Program-made: the position numbers and the translations under genes
The notes under the pieces: model-generated
Database searches by the model: none
What the model was told of the DNA's origin: nothing
What the model saw: only the letters and a program-made list of their open reading frames with translations
Part shown: positions 1-9,045 of the stretch, piece after piece
Position numbering within the stretch: the first letter of the stretch is position 1
Layout of the letters: each line of letters starts with the position of its first letter
NCBI GenBank assembly: GCA_023251135.1
Contig: JAHEZJ010000002.1
Location: 124,001 to 188,000, forward strand
Direction of reading: 5' to 3'
DNA length: 64,000 nucleotides
From: Flavobacterium sp.
Lineage (GTDB): Bacteria; Bacteroidota; Bacteroidia; Flavobacteriales; Flavobacteriaceae

Positions 1-326
1 GATAAAGATTCAATAGCATTTGCATAACCCGCTGGAATATGAACAATCTTACTATCAAATTCAGAAACAAAAAATGCCTCAATACTCAATTCTTTTGAAG
101 GATTATCCCAATCATCAATTTTTACAAAGTAGATTCTAAATGAACCACTTAAGCAATAAAAATTTTTAGCATCTAATTTATGGCCCTGCCAGGCACGAAT
201 TGGGTTTTCCTCAGAATTACTAATAATATAAAATCTCTCTATATCTTGGAATTTAAAGTCATTCACAAATGAAATTACACCTCGGTTATCTGAAAAATTA
301 CTTCCTTGTATTATTTTAGGAATCAT
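1..326 (-). CDS. RmlC/WxcM-like cupin sugar epimerase or isomerase, 3' end missing
   Basis: I translated this partial reading frame directly; it starts at the ATG at 324-326 and runs off the left edge after about 108 codons. The N-terminus has the SDNRG pattern and the segment RAWQGHKLDAKNFYCLSGSF typical of small cupins acting on nucleotide-linked keto sugars (dTDP-4-keto-rhamnose 3,5-epimerase and WxcM/FdtA-like proteins). Later residues VHIPAGYANAI fit the second cupin strand region. It lies 4 bases upstream of the initiating transferase gene's stop, so it is the next gene in the same unit. Whether it epimerises or isomerises, and on which sugar, cannot be settled without the missing part and the next genes outside the window. 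Confidence 0.7.
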   Translation of the reverse strand, partial: MIPKIIQGSNFSDNRGVISFVNDFKFQDIERFYIISNSEENPIRAWQGHKLDAKNFYCLSGSFRIYFVKIDDWDNPSKELSIEAFFVSEFDSKIVHIPAGYANAIESL

Positions 327-330
327 ACTT

Positions 331-1290
331 TTACACTTGTTTTTTCTTATCTAGCAAATAAAATTTTAACGAATATATAAACAATAATGGTATTAGTATA
401 ATCATAAACAAAATTACATCCTGAATTTTTTGATAAAAAAACAAAACCAATAACGAAACAATTCCTTGAGCTAAAGCATAATAAAATGAAACCAGTTTAT
501 GTTGAATCTTCAACTCATTACTTAAAATTTGATAAAAATGAAGACGATGAGCCTTAAAAATATTTTCTCTCAAATACAATCGATGAACAATAGTTAGAAT
601 TGTATCAACTCCATAAACAGCCAAAAATAAAAGCCAAACTAATGAATTGGTAAGTAAAACTAACTTTAATAGTAAATAAATAACCCAAAAAGCGATTGAA
701 ATACTACCAACATCACCCGCAAAACATCTTGCTTTATTTCTATAATTAAAAAACAGGAAAACAAATGCTGCAACTATTCCATATTCAATAAAAACACCAT
801 CTGTAAAAAGTTGGACTTTCGTATTTACATATAATAGTGAACCAAATACCACTAGGGTATTTAAACCTGTAATACCATTAATTCCATCCATGAAATTATA
901 GGCATTAATTATACCTATTGCTAAAACATATGCCAGTGCAATAATCCAAATTGGATTTGAACAAAAAAAATCTAAATCATAAAAAATCAAGCTGATAGAA
1001 AGAAAATGAATCGAAATTCTAATTTTATTTGACAAACTTTGAATATCATCCCAAAAGCTAACCAAACTAACTAACGTTATCCCTGTAAAAAAAAAGTAAT
1101 TATTTTGGATATGTTGAAGAAAATACAATAAGGCTGAAAACCAAAAAATTACTCCTCCTCCTCTCAGCGTTATTTCAGTATGTGAACTTCTTTCATTAGG
1201 TTTATCAATTATATTAAAATGACTTGCTACTTTAAAATAAAGCAACATTATAATCATCAAAACAACACCCAACATATAGTACTCCATCAT
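331..1290 (-). CDS. Polyprenyl-phosphate sugar-1-phosphate transferase (WecA/WbpL/MraY family)
   Basis: This 319-residue protein is a multi-pass membrane enzyme that should move a sugar 1-phosphate from its nucleotide carrier to undecaprenyl phosphate, the first step of repeat-unit assembly on the inner face of the membrane. Family marks visible are DKPNERSSHTEITLRGGG near the N-terminus, AYNFMDGINGITG in the middle, CFAGDVGSISIAFW, and the C-terminal basic motif around RENIFKAHRLHFYQIL. The length is normal for WbpL/WecA proteins. It follows a sugar-nucleotide reductase gene, the arrangement seen in loci initiated by FucNAc or QuiNAc. The donor sugar is inferred, not shown. Two adjacent ATG codons make the start uncertain by one residue. 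Confidence 0.88.
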   Translation of the reverse strand: MMEYYMLGVVLMIIMLLYFKVASHFNIIDKPNERSSHTEITLRGGGVIFWFSALLYFLQHIQNNYFFFTGITLVSLVSFWDDIQSLSNKIRISIHFLSISLIFYDLDFFCSNPIWIIALAYVLAIGIINAYNFMDGINGITGLNTLVVFGSLLYVNTKVQLFTDGVFIEYGIVAAFVFLFFNYRNKARCFAGDVGSISIAFWVIYLLLKLVLLTNSLVWLLFLAVYGVDTILTIVHRLYLRENIFKAHRLHFYQILSNELKIQHKLVSFYYALAQGIVSLLVLFFYQKIQDVILFMIILIPLLFIYSLKFYLLDKKKQV

Positions 1291-1313
1291 TTATATTTTA
1301 TTCAATTATTAAT

Positions 1314-2204
1314 TTAAGACAATCCTTCATTTTCTATATAATATAAAACCGATTGCGTTTTCCAATTAAACATTTTTCTAGCCTTTGAATCATCAAAACA
1401 TAAATCTGTTGTTATTTTTTTTACTTTTAATGATGTAAGGGGAGCTTTACGTCCCAAATTATCCCCAATTCTACCAATAACTATAGCTAACCTTAAAGGC
1501 AAACTAAAACTTTTCTTTTTAGAGATTGCAAAACTTAACTCATTAAAACTAGGATGAACACCATCTGTTAAATTATAAATACCTCCTGTTGACGCAGCCA
1601 AAAAAATAAATGAAGTAACGTCTTTGATTAGGACCATACTCTTTCTCGCTTTTCCCCCATCGATATTAAAATAATACCCTTTTTTAACGGCTTTAAGCAT
1701 AGCCCCTAAATTACCCGGAGGATTTTTACCAACTAATAATGGTAAACGCAAAATTGTACAAATAACATTATTTATTCTGCACCACTCTTCTACTATTTTT
1801 TCCGCTTCAATTTTGCTTAGGCCATAAGGATCCTTAGCCTCCAAAGCATGATTTTCATTTATCTTATCTCCAAACTCCTTTCCGTACACAGAAACGGAAC
1901 TAATAAAAACGAACTCCTTTGGTAAACTAGATTTTTCTAAGCCTTTCAATAAATTTATAGTTCCTAAAACATTAACCGAATAAAAGAGCTTTTTTTCTAT
2001 ATCTGTTTTTGGAACAATATGTGCTTTACCAGCGGCATGAATAACTAAATCAAATTTATCTTTAAAAACAGGCACTTCATTTTCAAGCGAAACAATATAA
2101 TTAGAATTAGATCTAGACAATGTAAAAAAATGATGTTTTTCAGAAAACTCTTTTTTTATAAATGATCCTAAAAAACCGCTACCACCAGTTAATAATATTT
2201 TCAT
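1314..2204 (-). CDS. NAD-dependent epimerase/dehydratase-family 4-keto sugar reductase
   Basis: This is an extended short-chain dehydrogenase of 296 residues when started at the ATG at 2202-2204, where the protein begins MKILLTGGSGFLGS. The open frame continues 11 codons upstream without a plausible role. GGSGFLG at residues 7-13 is the Rossmann nucleotide loop, and DPYGLSK carries the YxxxK catalytic pair. Its place directly before a WbpL/WecA-type transferase resembles WbpK/WbpV-like reductases that make UDP-FucNAc or UDP-QuiNAc from a 4-keto intermediate. That substrate is an inference from order only. The 5' end is 5 bases from the stop of the glycosyltransferase gene at 2209. Confidence 0.8.
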   Translation of the reverse strand: MKILLTGGSGFLGSFIKKEFSEKHHFFTLSRSNSNYIVSLENEVPVFKDKFDLVIHAAGKAHIVPKTDIEKKLFYSVNVLGTINLLKGLEKSSLPKEFVFISSVSVYGKEFGDKINENHALEAKDPYGLSKIEAEKIVEEWCRINNVICTILRLPLLVGKNPPGNLGAMLKAVKKGYYFNIDGGKARKSMVLIKDVTSFIFLAASTGGIYNLTDGVHPSFNELSFAISKKKSFSLPLRLAIVIGRIGDNLGRKAPLTSLKVKKITTDLCFDDSKARKMFNWKTQSVLYYIENEGLS

Positions 2205-2208
2205 TGTA

Positions 2209-3045
2209 TTAATTTCGTAAAAAGGTATTATAAACAAATAGTATAATTTTGGGAGGCAAAAGACGTAAAGGTAACTTAGTTAAAACATAAAAGCACCATT
2301 CAGCAAAATTTAACTGATTAATCTTTAAAGCCAAAAGAGAGAACTTCCATTCATTCTTAACATAAAAAAAGCCACTTCTTCTTTTGATAACTTCTATACC
2401 TAGTCCTGTCCTAAAATTAAGTAGTGATTCTTGTATATTATAGAAATGACATCCATTTTTTAACATTCTTATAAATAATGAATAATCCTCAAATAAAAGG
2501 ATATCAGCATTATAATTACCTGCTTCTAGTACTTTTGTTTTTTTATACATAACAGTTGGATGATTTAGAGGATTCCTAAACTTTGAGTACTTTAAAAGTT
2601 TAGTTCCTCCCTCCGGCATCTTTCTATACCGTTTTAAATCACCAGGCACTTTATTAAATTCTTCAACATTACTACCAACGACATCAAAATTTGGGTTTGA
2701 CACAAGAAACTCAATTTGTTTTTCGAAACGATTTGGCATACAGATATCATCCGTATCCATTCTCGCAACTACCTCATGTGAACATTCTAAAATTCCAATT
2801 GAAAGCGCATTACCAAGCCCTTTATTTTCAGCTAAAGAAATAATTTTAAACAAATCGGGATGATTTTCTATATACTCAAAAATTAACTCATCAAGTTCTT
2901 TAGTTAATCCGCCATCTTTGACTAATACAATTTCATTTGGCATTTTTGTTTGATTTAACAATGACTCAAGAGCTTGCTTAAAGAAGACTGGAGATTCCTT
3001 ATAATATATCGACATTAAAACGGAGAACGGTAGAGATTCTTTCAA
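2209..3045 (-). CDS. Family 2 glycosyltransferase (AmsE-like)
   Basis: The 278-residue product has a GT-A domain from its N-terminus: the opening PFSVLMSIYYKESPVFFKQA is the usual GT2 first strand and helix, and the metal-binding acidic motif DTDD sits at residues 97-100 with RFEKQIEFL after it. It resembles AmsE-type transferases of exopolysaccharide loci, which add one sugar to the lipid-linked repeat unit at the cytoplasmic face. There are no clear membrane segments except a hydrophobic C-terminal stretch. The donor and linkage cannot be read from sequence. It lies between a GT4 gene and the reductase gene in a tightly spaced series. Confidence 0.85.
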   Translation of the reverse strand: MKESLPFSVLMSIYYKESPVFFKQALESLLNQTKMPNEIVLVKDGGLTKELDELIFEYIENHPDLFKIISLAENKGLGNALSIGILECSHEVVARMDTDDICMPNRFEKQIEFLVSNPNFDVVGSNVEEFNKVPGDLKRYRKMPEGGTKLLKYSKFRNPLNHPTVMYKKTKVLEAGNYNADILLFEDYSLFIRMLKNGCHFYNIQESLLNFRTGLGIEVIKRRSGFFYVKNEWKFSLLALKINQLNFAEWCFYVLTKLPLRLLPPKIILFVYNTFLRN

Positions 3046-3096
3046 TTTGTTTATTTTATGACTTTTCTTTAACGATATTTTATTCTTTTGAATAAT

Positions 3097-4221
3097 CTAA
3101 TTACTCTTTGAAAGAAGAATATTTGAAAAATTCAAAATTTGCAACGACGGATTAAACTTTTTTAGCTGATTTTCTATATGTTTTCTATATACATCTGAAT
3201 GATCTACTAGTACCTTCAGATTTTCTGCCAATAAATCTGCATCACCAGGATCCTGAATAATTCCAGCCTTCCCAACCACTTCAGGCAACGAAGATGTATT
3301 AGAAACAATTGAGATTTTACTAAAATACATTGCTTCTAAAGGTGGAATTCCAAATCCTTCATATTTACTTAAGTAAATCATCCCTGTACAATTTCTAACC
3401 AAATCATTCTTTTCATTATCACTAAGGTATCCGGTAAATTCAACCTTTCCTTCCAATTCTAAATTCTTTAACAAGGCAATTATCTCTGTATAATTCCAAC
3501 CAAACTGTCCAATAATTTTGTATTTATAAAAGTCAAAACAATCATTATCAGAAATAAACTTTTTGAATCCTAAAATCATGTTTTCAATATTTTTGCCTGG
3601 CTCAATAGTGCAAACAGTTACAAAGTAAGGTTCAACATTAGTATTGGGAACCAAATTTAGCTCAGGAATAAAATTATAGACGACATCAATTTTAGACAAT
3701 TCAACCCCTGCAATCTCAGCAATATCAGTTCTGGAAAATTCAGAAACAGTAATGACTTTATCCGCAACTTGGGCTGATTTTTTTGAGAGTATTTTCACAT
3801 ATACACTTCTCAAAAAAGAATATTTATTTTCTACTCGAAAAGGAATCATGTCATGAATCGTCGAAATAAAAATATTCTTTTTATTTAGAGACTTTGCAAG
3901 AAGAGGAATTGAAGGTGTAGGAGAGTAAAAAACACTTTTTTTATTAATTAAGTAAAAAGGAAGTACAAGTTGCTCAAATAACACTCTTACAATAAAATTA
4001 TGAACAAAGGGAAATCTAATAACTCGTATCTTTTTTGTCTTATTGATGCCAAACAATTCAATACAATCAATTTTTTTGTTTGACAAAAAAATTATTTCAT
4101 CTAAATTTTTCCATTTCTCTTCTTCAAAATCAATATTACTTATAATTCTTTTAAAAAAATACCCAACTCCCGCTAGCTTGTCTGAATTAAAATTCAATAA
4201 ATTTATATATAAACTACTCAT
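3097..4221 (-). CDS. Family 4 glycosyltransferase
   Basis: This 374-residue protein is a GT-B retaining glycosyltransferase. The donor-binding signature EGFGIPPLEA at residues 288-297 is the classic GT4 E-x7-E motif. The acceptor half contains STIHDMIPF (near 120) and VSEFSRTDI (near 160), both common in mannosyl- and related transferases. It should add one sugar to the growing repeat unit in the cytoplasm; the sugar is not identifiable. Its start overlaps the 3' end of the polymerase gene by 8 bases, pointing to translational coupling. Confidence 0.87.
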   Translation of the reverse strand: MSSLYINLLNFNSDKLAGVGYFFKRIISNIDFEEEKWKNLDEIIFLSNKKIDCIELFGINKTKKIRVIRFPFVHNFIVRVLFEQLVLPFYLINKKSVFYSPTPSIPLLAKSLNKKNIFISTIHDMIPFRVENKYSFLRSVYVKILSKKSAQVADKVITVSEFSRTDIAEIAGVELSKIDVVYNFIPELNLVPNTNVEPYFVTVCTIEPGKNIENMILGFKKFISDNDCFDFYKYKIIGQFGWNYTEIIALLKNLELEGKVEFTGYLSDNEKNDLVRNCTGMIYLSKYEGFGIPPLEAMYFSKISIVSNTSSLPEVVGKAGIIQDPGDADLLAENLKVLVDHSDVYRKHIENQLKKFNPSLQILNFSNILLSKSN

Positions 4222-5326
4222 CCTTTTTTAAGAAAAAACTAACTAATACTAAAATAATCATATACTGAAATGTTAAAATGCTAAATGAAAAATAATATAG
4301 AATTAGCGATGTATTATTATAACCAGATTCTTTAAAAATATTATAACAATATCTTCTCAAGAAACCTGCGGTAAAACCCCCAAAAACGACACTGTAAATT
4401 CCAAAATCAGCATACAAAGACCCTAAACCAAAACTAGGCATATAGTTAGCCGCTGCAAATTCTGGGAGAAAATCATAATTTAATATCGCAAAACCATAAT
4501 TATATGGTTTACCCTCCCAAAAAATTCTTGGTATAAATTTATAATAAGAAGAGTAATTAATTTCTCCATAATATAACGAGTGTTTTCCTGTTTCAAACTT
4601 TTCTAATAGAAAAGATTGCTTTTCATAAATATCAAAATATGAAATAGCTGCAAGAAATGGATTCTCGGCATCCTTTGTCTGAATAAAATGATAGATAATT
4701 AAAAGTAGTGCAACGGGTATACAGGACAGTAAAATAGATCTAACTTTTATCTTTTTATAAATCTCCAGATATATACAAAAAAATATTAGCAGGTTAAAAA
4801 TTGCAAATTTACTTCCCGAAAAAACAACAAAGAGAATTAGAATTACAAGCCACCACTTAAATTGTTTATACTCTAATAAAAACAATAAAACTGAAAAAAA
4901 TAAGAAAGTTTTCCCTAATTCATAAAAACCAGCAAACTTACTAAAAACAACAGTTTCATAATAACATCTAATTCCTCCTAAACTTAATCCACAATCAAAT
5001 AGTATAAACAAAGTTGGAGAAATTAATAAAGCTGCAATTAATAAACTTACTATAGCTGTATTTTTCTTTCTTTTGATTTCACTAACTTTTATTGCTTTTA
5101 TATTCACCAACGTGCCTAAAAACAAACTTACTATGTAAGTGAGTATAACCCAATTTGACAACCAATAACTTTCCCCCAACCCCATTGAAATCATAATCAT
5201 TTGAGGGACTACAAGGAAAAGCAAGGTATAATGAACTTCTAATACAAAAGGATTAGCAAGAAATTTATAACTATAAATAGATATAGAAATTAATATTAAA
5301 GTTATAAAAAAAACAACAGTTAACAT
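4214..5326 (-). CDS. Wzy-like O-antigen/capsule polymerase
   Basis: The 370-residue product is strongly hydrophobic, with roughly ten membrane-spanning segments spread along its length and one longer polar loop near residues 210-290 that includes EINYSSYYKFIPRIFWEGKPYN. That layout, with no recognisable catalytic motif, is typical of Wzy polymerases, which join lipid-linked repeat units on the periplasmic side of the inner membrane. Wzy proteins share little sequence, so the call rests on topology and on position among glycosyltransferases in a locus that also has Wzx and Wzz-type genes. It overlaps both neighbours by a few bases. Confidence 0.72.
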   Translation of the reverse strand: MLTVVFFITLILISISIYSYKFLANPFVLEVHYTLLFLVVPQMIMISMGLGESYWLSNWVILTYIVSLFLGTLVNIKAIKVSEIKRKKNTAIVSLLIAALLISPTLFILFDCGLSLGGIRCYYETVVFSKFAGFYELGKTFLFFSVLLFLLEYKQFKWWLVILILFVVFSGSKFAIFNLLIFFCIYLEIYKKIKVRSILLSCIPVALLLIIYHFIQTKDAENPFLAAISYFDIYEKQSFLLEKFETGKHSLYYGEINYSSYYKFIPRIFWEGKPYNYGFAILNYDFLPEFAAANYMPSFGLGSLYADFGIYSVVFGGFTAGFLRRYCYNIFKESGYNNTSLILYYFSFSILTFQYMIILVLVSFFLKKDE

Positions 5327-6606
5327 ATTAAGTTACCCACTTCATTTAGTTCAGCCGAAAATCGTTCCTCCCATGTCCATAATTTATTATTACAAACAAT
5401 GGATAGTTTTTCTTTTATAGAAACAATTTCCTCTTGATTAACAATAAGATCTAAAAATTCCTGAGCCATTAGATCGTAATCTACTTGAGAAAGATCCAGA
5501 TTATCATCAACAGGATAAATAAGTCCTGTATTTTTATGATTAATCCATTCAGAGGTTCCTCCATTATTTAAAGTCAATATCAATTTATTTAAACGTATGG
5601 CTTCAAGTAACGGATTTCCAACATTAGAACTTTCATACATAGAAATGAAAGCATCAGCAACGGATAAATATAATGGCACTTCTGATTGATTAACAGCACC
5701 AGCAAAAGTCACCCTATCTTTAAGATTTAGTGTTTCGACAAGAATCTCACACTCTTTAATTTTTGCTCCTTCCCCAACTATTAGATAATGAAAATTAAAA
5801 TCACTACTCATAGACAGTAAAGTATTAAAAAACTTTATACATCTATCAACTCTTTTATGGTCGTCGATTCGACTAACTGAAACAAATAAAAATTCATTGT
5901 TACCTTTATATTGATTTTTCAATTCATTCTCCCTATTGGTATCAATATTAAATTTATCTACACCATTACTCCAAAAAGCAACTTTTTTATGATTTGCCTT
6001 CACTTTTTCAAGCACCCAGTCACCACAACTTCCATCATTTGTCATGATACATAAATCAGATGGTCCTTTTAAGGCATAAAAAGTATCAAAATTTGTGATT
6101 TTTCTATACCATAAATTATTTCTAAGCCATTCCTTCACAAAAACAACTCCTTGAAATCTGGTTACAAATCTGGTTTTTTTAAACCCAAAAAATTGTTTTA
6201 TAAATTTTGCAGCCACTGAACCCGGTTGCTCATATCCATAAAGGACATCAAAATGTTCTTTTTTAAGATATTTTATACCATAAAATATCAAATAAATAAT
6301 CGCTAAATACCTTCTTACTCTAACAAGTATAGCTATTAACAACTTGTTATTAACAGCATTAAGCATTTTTGTCCCAGGAACTTCTTTCCTTATTATTCTT
6401 ACACCTATTAGTTCTATAGGCACTTCATAATAATAATTTCCCTTTAATGAACTATCTCTTAAAACAACATAAGTAACATCCCACCCAGCATTTACATATG
6501 CTTCTGGTGTTTTACGAATAACTTGTATCGATTTTTGCTTAAAATCATCAGCCGAAAGAAAAAGAACTCTTTTTATTTTTTCAGGATTGCTCTTCCTTTT
6601 CTCCAT
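5320..6606 (-). CDS. Family 4 glycosyltransferase
   Basis: This 428-residue GT-B protein has an N-terminal acceptor domain beginning KRVLFLSADDFKQKS and a C-terminal nucleotide-sugar domain with FVSVSRIDDHKRVDRCI and the acidic donor motif in SSNVGNPLLEAIRLNKL. These fit the GT4 family. It probably transfers one residue of the repeat unit in the cytoplasm. The gene overlaps the upstream amidotransferase gene by 34 bases and the downstream polymerase gene by 7, so the three are likely translated together. The donor sugar is unknown; closeness to the first amidotransferase trio makes an amidinated sugar possible but unproven. Confidence 0.85.
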   Translation of the reverse strand: MEKRKSNPEKIKRVLFLSADDFKQKSIQVIRKTPEAYVNAGWDVTYVVLRDSSLKGNYYYEVPIELIGVRIIRKEVPGTKMLNAVNNKLLIAILVRVRRYLAIIYLIFYGIKYLKKEHFDVLYGYEQPGSVAAKFIKQFFGFKKTRFVTRFQGVVFVKEWLRNNLWYRKITNFDTFYALKGPSDLCIMTNDGSCGDWVLEKVKANHKKVAFWSNGVDKFNIDTNRENELKNQYKGNNEFLFVSVSRIDDHKRVDRCIKFFNTLLSMSSDFNFHYLIVGEGAKIKECEILVETLNLKDRVTFAGAVNQSEVPLYLSVADAFISMYESSNVGNPLLEAIRLNKLILTLNNGGTSEWINHKNTGLIYPVDDNLDLSQVDYDLMAQEFLDLIVNQEEIVSIKEKLSIVCNNKLWTWEERFSAELNEVGNLIC

Positions 6607-7688
6607 AATTTAAATATCCATTCATCACTTGGATAGTCCAAGTGTGATTTAGGTTCATCCTTCATGATTTTTTCAAACTCTTCATTTGTAAAGGAGAGTT
6701 TTTTTAGTACATATTCTAAATCGTTCTTTAGCTCGATACCTGAATAAAAAGGCTTTTCTAATTCAATAAGTGCGTCTTCCTTTGATATTTCCTCATTACG
6801 AATTTGAGCAGATAAATGTACTTTTCGCTTATCAAATCCAAATTTTTCAGGTAAGTAATATGCTTGATAAAATTTTGTAAAGACCGATTCATAATGTTTA
6901 CCTCCATAATATTGCCATCCAAATTCTTTCTCAAGGACCTTCATCGCACCTTCTTTGCTGTAATTTATATTATTTAGCAATTCTATATAAACACCTCCCA
7001 AACCAAACAATCTACTTATCTGGTATTGTACAGAATTCATTGTAGGAAAGTTTTTTATCTTTTTTGTACCAAACTTCTTCTGAATACCCTTTATATTAGT
7101 CAAATCCTGCTTTCTCCATAACCAGGACAAAGGCATTCCATGCTCAGTAACATAATTACTTCCTGACAATATGTACTTTATGTTATGCTTCTTTCTAAGA
7201 CTAAACATAGTAGCCATAATTGCGTGATCAGACAACATTTCAATATCTACAACACCAGCTTTAAAAAACGAACGTTGTAAATCTTTAAACTCTGGCCAAT
7301 CAATAACATAGGTCTCCAAATCAAAACCACACTTATCAACAATTTTTTTTATGTTTGACACTGCAAGCTCTGAATTCCATCCATTATCAAAATGAACACA
7401 AAGAGGGTTCAGCCCCATCTCTTTTGCCAAGTAAGCAACATAAGAACTATCAACACCTCCACTTAATCCTACAACACAATCATACTTCCCCTTTTGATCT
7501 CTTAAAATATCAATTTTAAGTTTTTCTATATTTTGTTTCTCCTCTTCTTTTGTAAATTTAAAATGTACAATATTTGCCTCCGCTTCAATACAATAATTAC
7601 AAACATTAAAATTATTGAACGTTATGTCTGGATCTGTAGTATCCATTACACACTTAACACACTGCTTGTATTCTTTATTACTTTTCAT
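6573..7688 (-). CDS. N-acetyl sugar amidotransferase, WbpG-like (trio 1)
   Basis: The 371-residue protein carries a PP-loop ATP pyrophosphatase motif, SGGVDS at residues 76-81, behind a four-cysteine zinc-ribbon-like segment (C10, C13, C30, C33). This combination marks the WbpG/PseA/PtmG family, which turns an acetamido group of a nucleotide sugar into an acetamidino group using ATP and ammonia. In Pseudomonas aeruginosa the ammonia comes from HisH2 and HisF2, and here matching HisF-like and HisH-like genes lie just upstream (7693-9041). The substrate may be the 2,3-diacetamido uronic acid made by the WbpA/B/D/E-type enzymes in the window, but that is inference. A second, divergent trio sits at 12813-15546. 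Confidence 0.88.
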   Translation of the reverse strand: MKSNKEYKQCVKCVMDTTDPDITFNNFNVCNYCIEAEANIVHFKFTKEEEKQNIEKLKIDILRDQKGKYDCVVGLSGGVDSSYVAYLAKEMGLNPLCVHFDNGWNSELAVSNIKKIVDKCGFDLETYVIDWPEFKDLQRSFFKAGVVDIEMLSDHAIMATMFSLRKKHNIKYILSGSNYVTEHGMPLSWLWRKQDLTNIKGIQKKFGTKKIKNFPTMNSVQYQISRLFGLGGVYIELLNNINYSKEGAMKVLEKEFGWQYYGGKHYESVFTKFYQAYYLPEKFGFDKRKVHLSAQIRNEEISKEDALIELEKPFYSGIELKNDLEYVLKKLSFTNEEFEKIMKDEPKSHLDYPSDEWIFKLWRKGRAILKK

Positions 7689-7692
7689 TTAT

Positions 7693-8430
7693 TTATTGAC
7701 TTATAGGATATGATATCAAGACCGCTTTATGGGGTCCTTGAAAAACGAAAAGACTTCCTGCTGCTGCAGCTGAAGCCCCAGATTGTATTGCATCTTGTAA
7801 ATTACTAATTGACGCTGCTCCTCCAGATGCTATTAATGGAACAGATATTTGTTTTGAGACATTAGAAATCAATTCAAGATCATATCCCGAAAAAGTTCCG
7901 TCAAGGTCGACACTATTCAAGAAAATTTCACCGACTCCTAAATCGCAATATTTTTGGGCTAATTGAATAGGATTGAGGTCAAGACATTTATTACTTGTAT
8001 GATCATAAACCATTTTTTTACCCCAAATATTCTTTTTAACATCAATCGCAGCAACAATGGTCGAGCTGCCGAAATGAGCCACACTTTCTTTTATTAAACT
8101 ATCTGAATCTAATGCTGATTTATTTATTATGATTTTCTCAATCCCTATTTTCAAAAGTTTTTCAATTTGAGAAAGATCCGTAATTCCACCACCATAACCA
8201 AATGGCATAAAACATTCACTTGCTAAATCTGTCAAAACTTCAAAATTTGGCCCTCTTTTTTCTTTCGACGCATCAATATCCAAAAAGATTAACTCATCGA
8301 CTTCTTTATCATTAAAGATTTTTACAGCATTTATTGGATCTCCAACATATTTATGCTTTTTGAATTTCTCTGTCTTAACCAAACCACCGTCTCGCAACAA
8401 TAAGCATGGAATAAATCTATTTTGAACCAT
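7693..8430 (-). CDS. hisF: HisF-like ammonia-channel subunit of sugar amidination (trio 1)
   Basis: This 245-residue TIM-barrel protein is clearly related to the HisF cyclase subunit of imidazole glycerol phosphate synthase, and it lines up without gaps with Escherichia coli HisF through residue 130. Position 11, a catalytic aspartate in true HisF, is leucine here (CLLLRDGG), while Asp130 is kept (VAAIDVKK). Loss of Asp11 argues against histidine synthesis and for the HisF2 role of passing ammonia from HisH2 to WbpG. The next gene is the WbpG-like amidotransferase and the one before is the HisH-like glutaminase; the HisH stop and this start share one base. The symbol reflects homology only. 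Confidence 0.87.
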   Translation of the reverse strand: MVQNRFIPCLLLRDGGLVKTEKFKKHKYVGDPINAVKIFNDKEVDELIFLDIDASKEKRGPNFEVLTDLASECFMPFGYGGGITDLSQIEKLLKIGIEKIIINKSALDSDSLIKESVAHFGSSTIVAAIDVKKNIWGKKMVYDHTSNKCLDLNPIQLAQKYCDLGVGEIFLNSVDLDGTFSGYDLELISNVSKQISVPLIASGGAASISNLQDAIQSGASAAAAGSLFVFQGPHKAVLISYPISQ

Positions 8431-9041
8431 TAATAATTTTCTACAAAGTTTTTCAATATTGAAAGGCCAAATTTATGGCTTTTTTCCGGATGAAATTGCA
8501 TTCCAATAATATTATTTTTTTCAAATGCAGAGGTAAATTTAAAACCATAATTAGACTTAAAAAGAGTATCTTGTTCATTATCATTACTAACAAAATAGGA
8601 ATGAACAAAATAATACCTTCGATCTATCAAGTTATCTTGTAAAAGTTTTGAATCCTTCTCTGGGAAACAAAAATTCCATCCCATATGGGGCACTTTAATT
8701 GATTTATCATCAAATTGAAATTTTTTCACATCAGCATCAATCCAATTTAATCCTTCCAAACTTCCTTCTTCGCTACCACGACACATAAGTTGCATACCTA
8801 AGCAAATTCCCAAAACAGGTATTTTCTCAATTAAAACTTTATCATTCAATGGTTTTATCCATCCACCTTCTAATAAATTTTTCATACCAGTATCAAAAGA
8901 TCCGACTCCAGGCAGAATAATTTTTGTGGCTTGTTCTAACTCTTCTGGTTTATTTATAATTATAGAATCAAAACCTATTTTTTTAAGCATATTTCTAATA
9001 GAACCCAAATTTCCTAATCCGTAATTTATAATTGAAATCAT
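8430..9041 (-). CDS. hisH: HisH-like glutaminase for sugar amidination (trio 1)
   Basis: This 203-residue class I glutamine amidotransferase has the nucleophile in GICLGMQ (Cys80) and the QFHPEKS motif giving His184 and Glu186, so the catalytic triad is intact. It should hydrolyse glutamine and hand ammonia through the HisF-like barrel to the WbpG-like amidotransferase. The gene shares one base with the HisF-like gene downstream and follows the GT-B gene by 4 bases. The three genes run in the order HisH, HisF, amidotransferase, which differs from the second trio (HisF, HisH, amidotransferase). No other his genes are near, so a histidine role is unlikely. Confidence 0.88.
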   Translation of the reverse strand: MISIINYGLGNLGSIRNMLKKIGFDSIIINKPEELEQATKIILPGVGSFDTGMKNLLEGGWIKPLNDKVLIEKIPVLGICLGMQLMCRGSEEGSLEGLNWIDADVKKFQFDDKSIKVPHMGWNFCFPEKDSKLLQDNLIDRRYYFVHSYFVSNDNEQDTLFKSNYGFKFTSAFEKNNIIGMQFHPEKSHKFGLSILKNFVENY

Positions 9042-9045
9042 TTAC

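Noticed and set aside
7693..9041. A histidine biosynthesis operon
   Set aside because: HisF- and HisH-like genes occur without any other his gene, HisF lacks Asp11, and a sugar amidotransferase follows directly.
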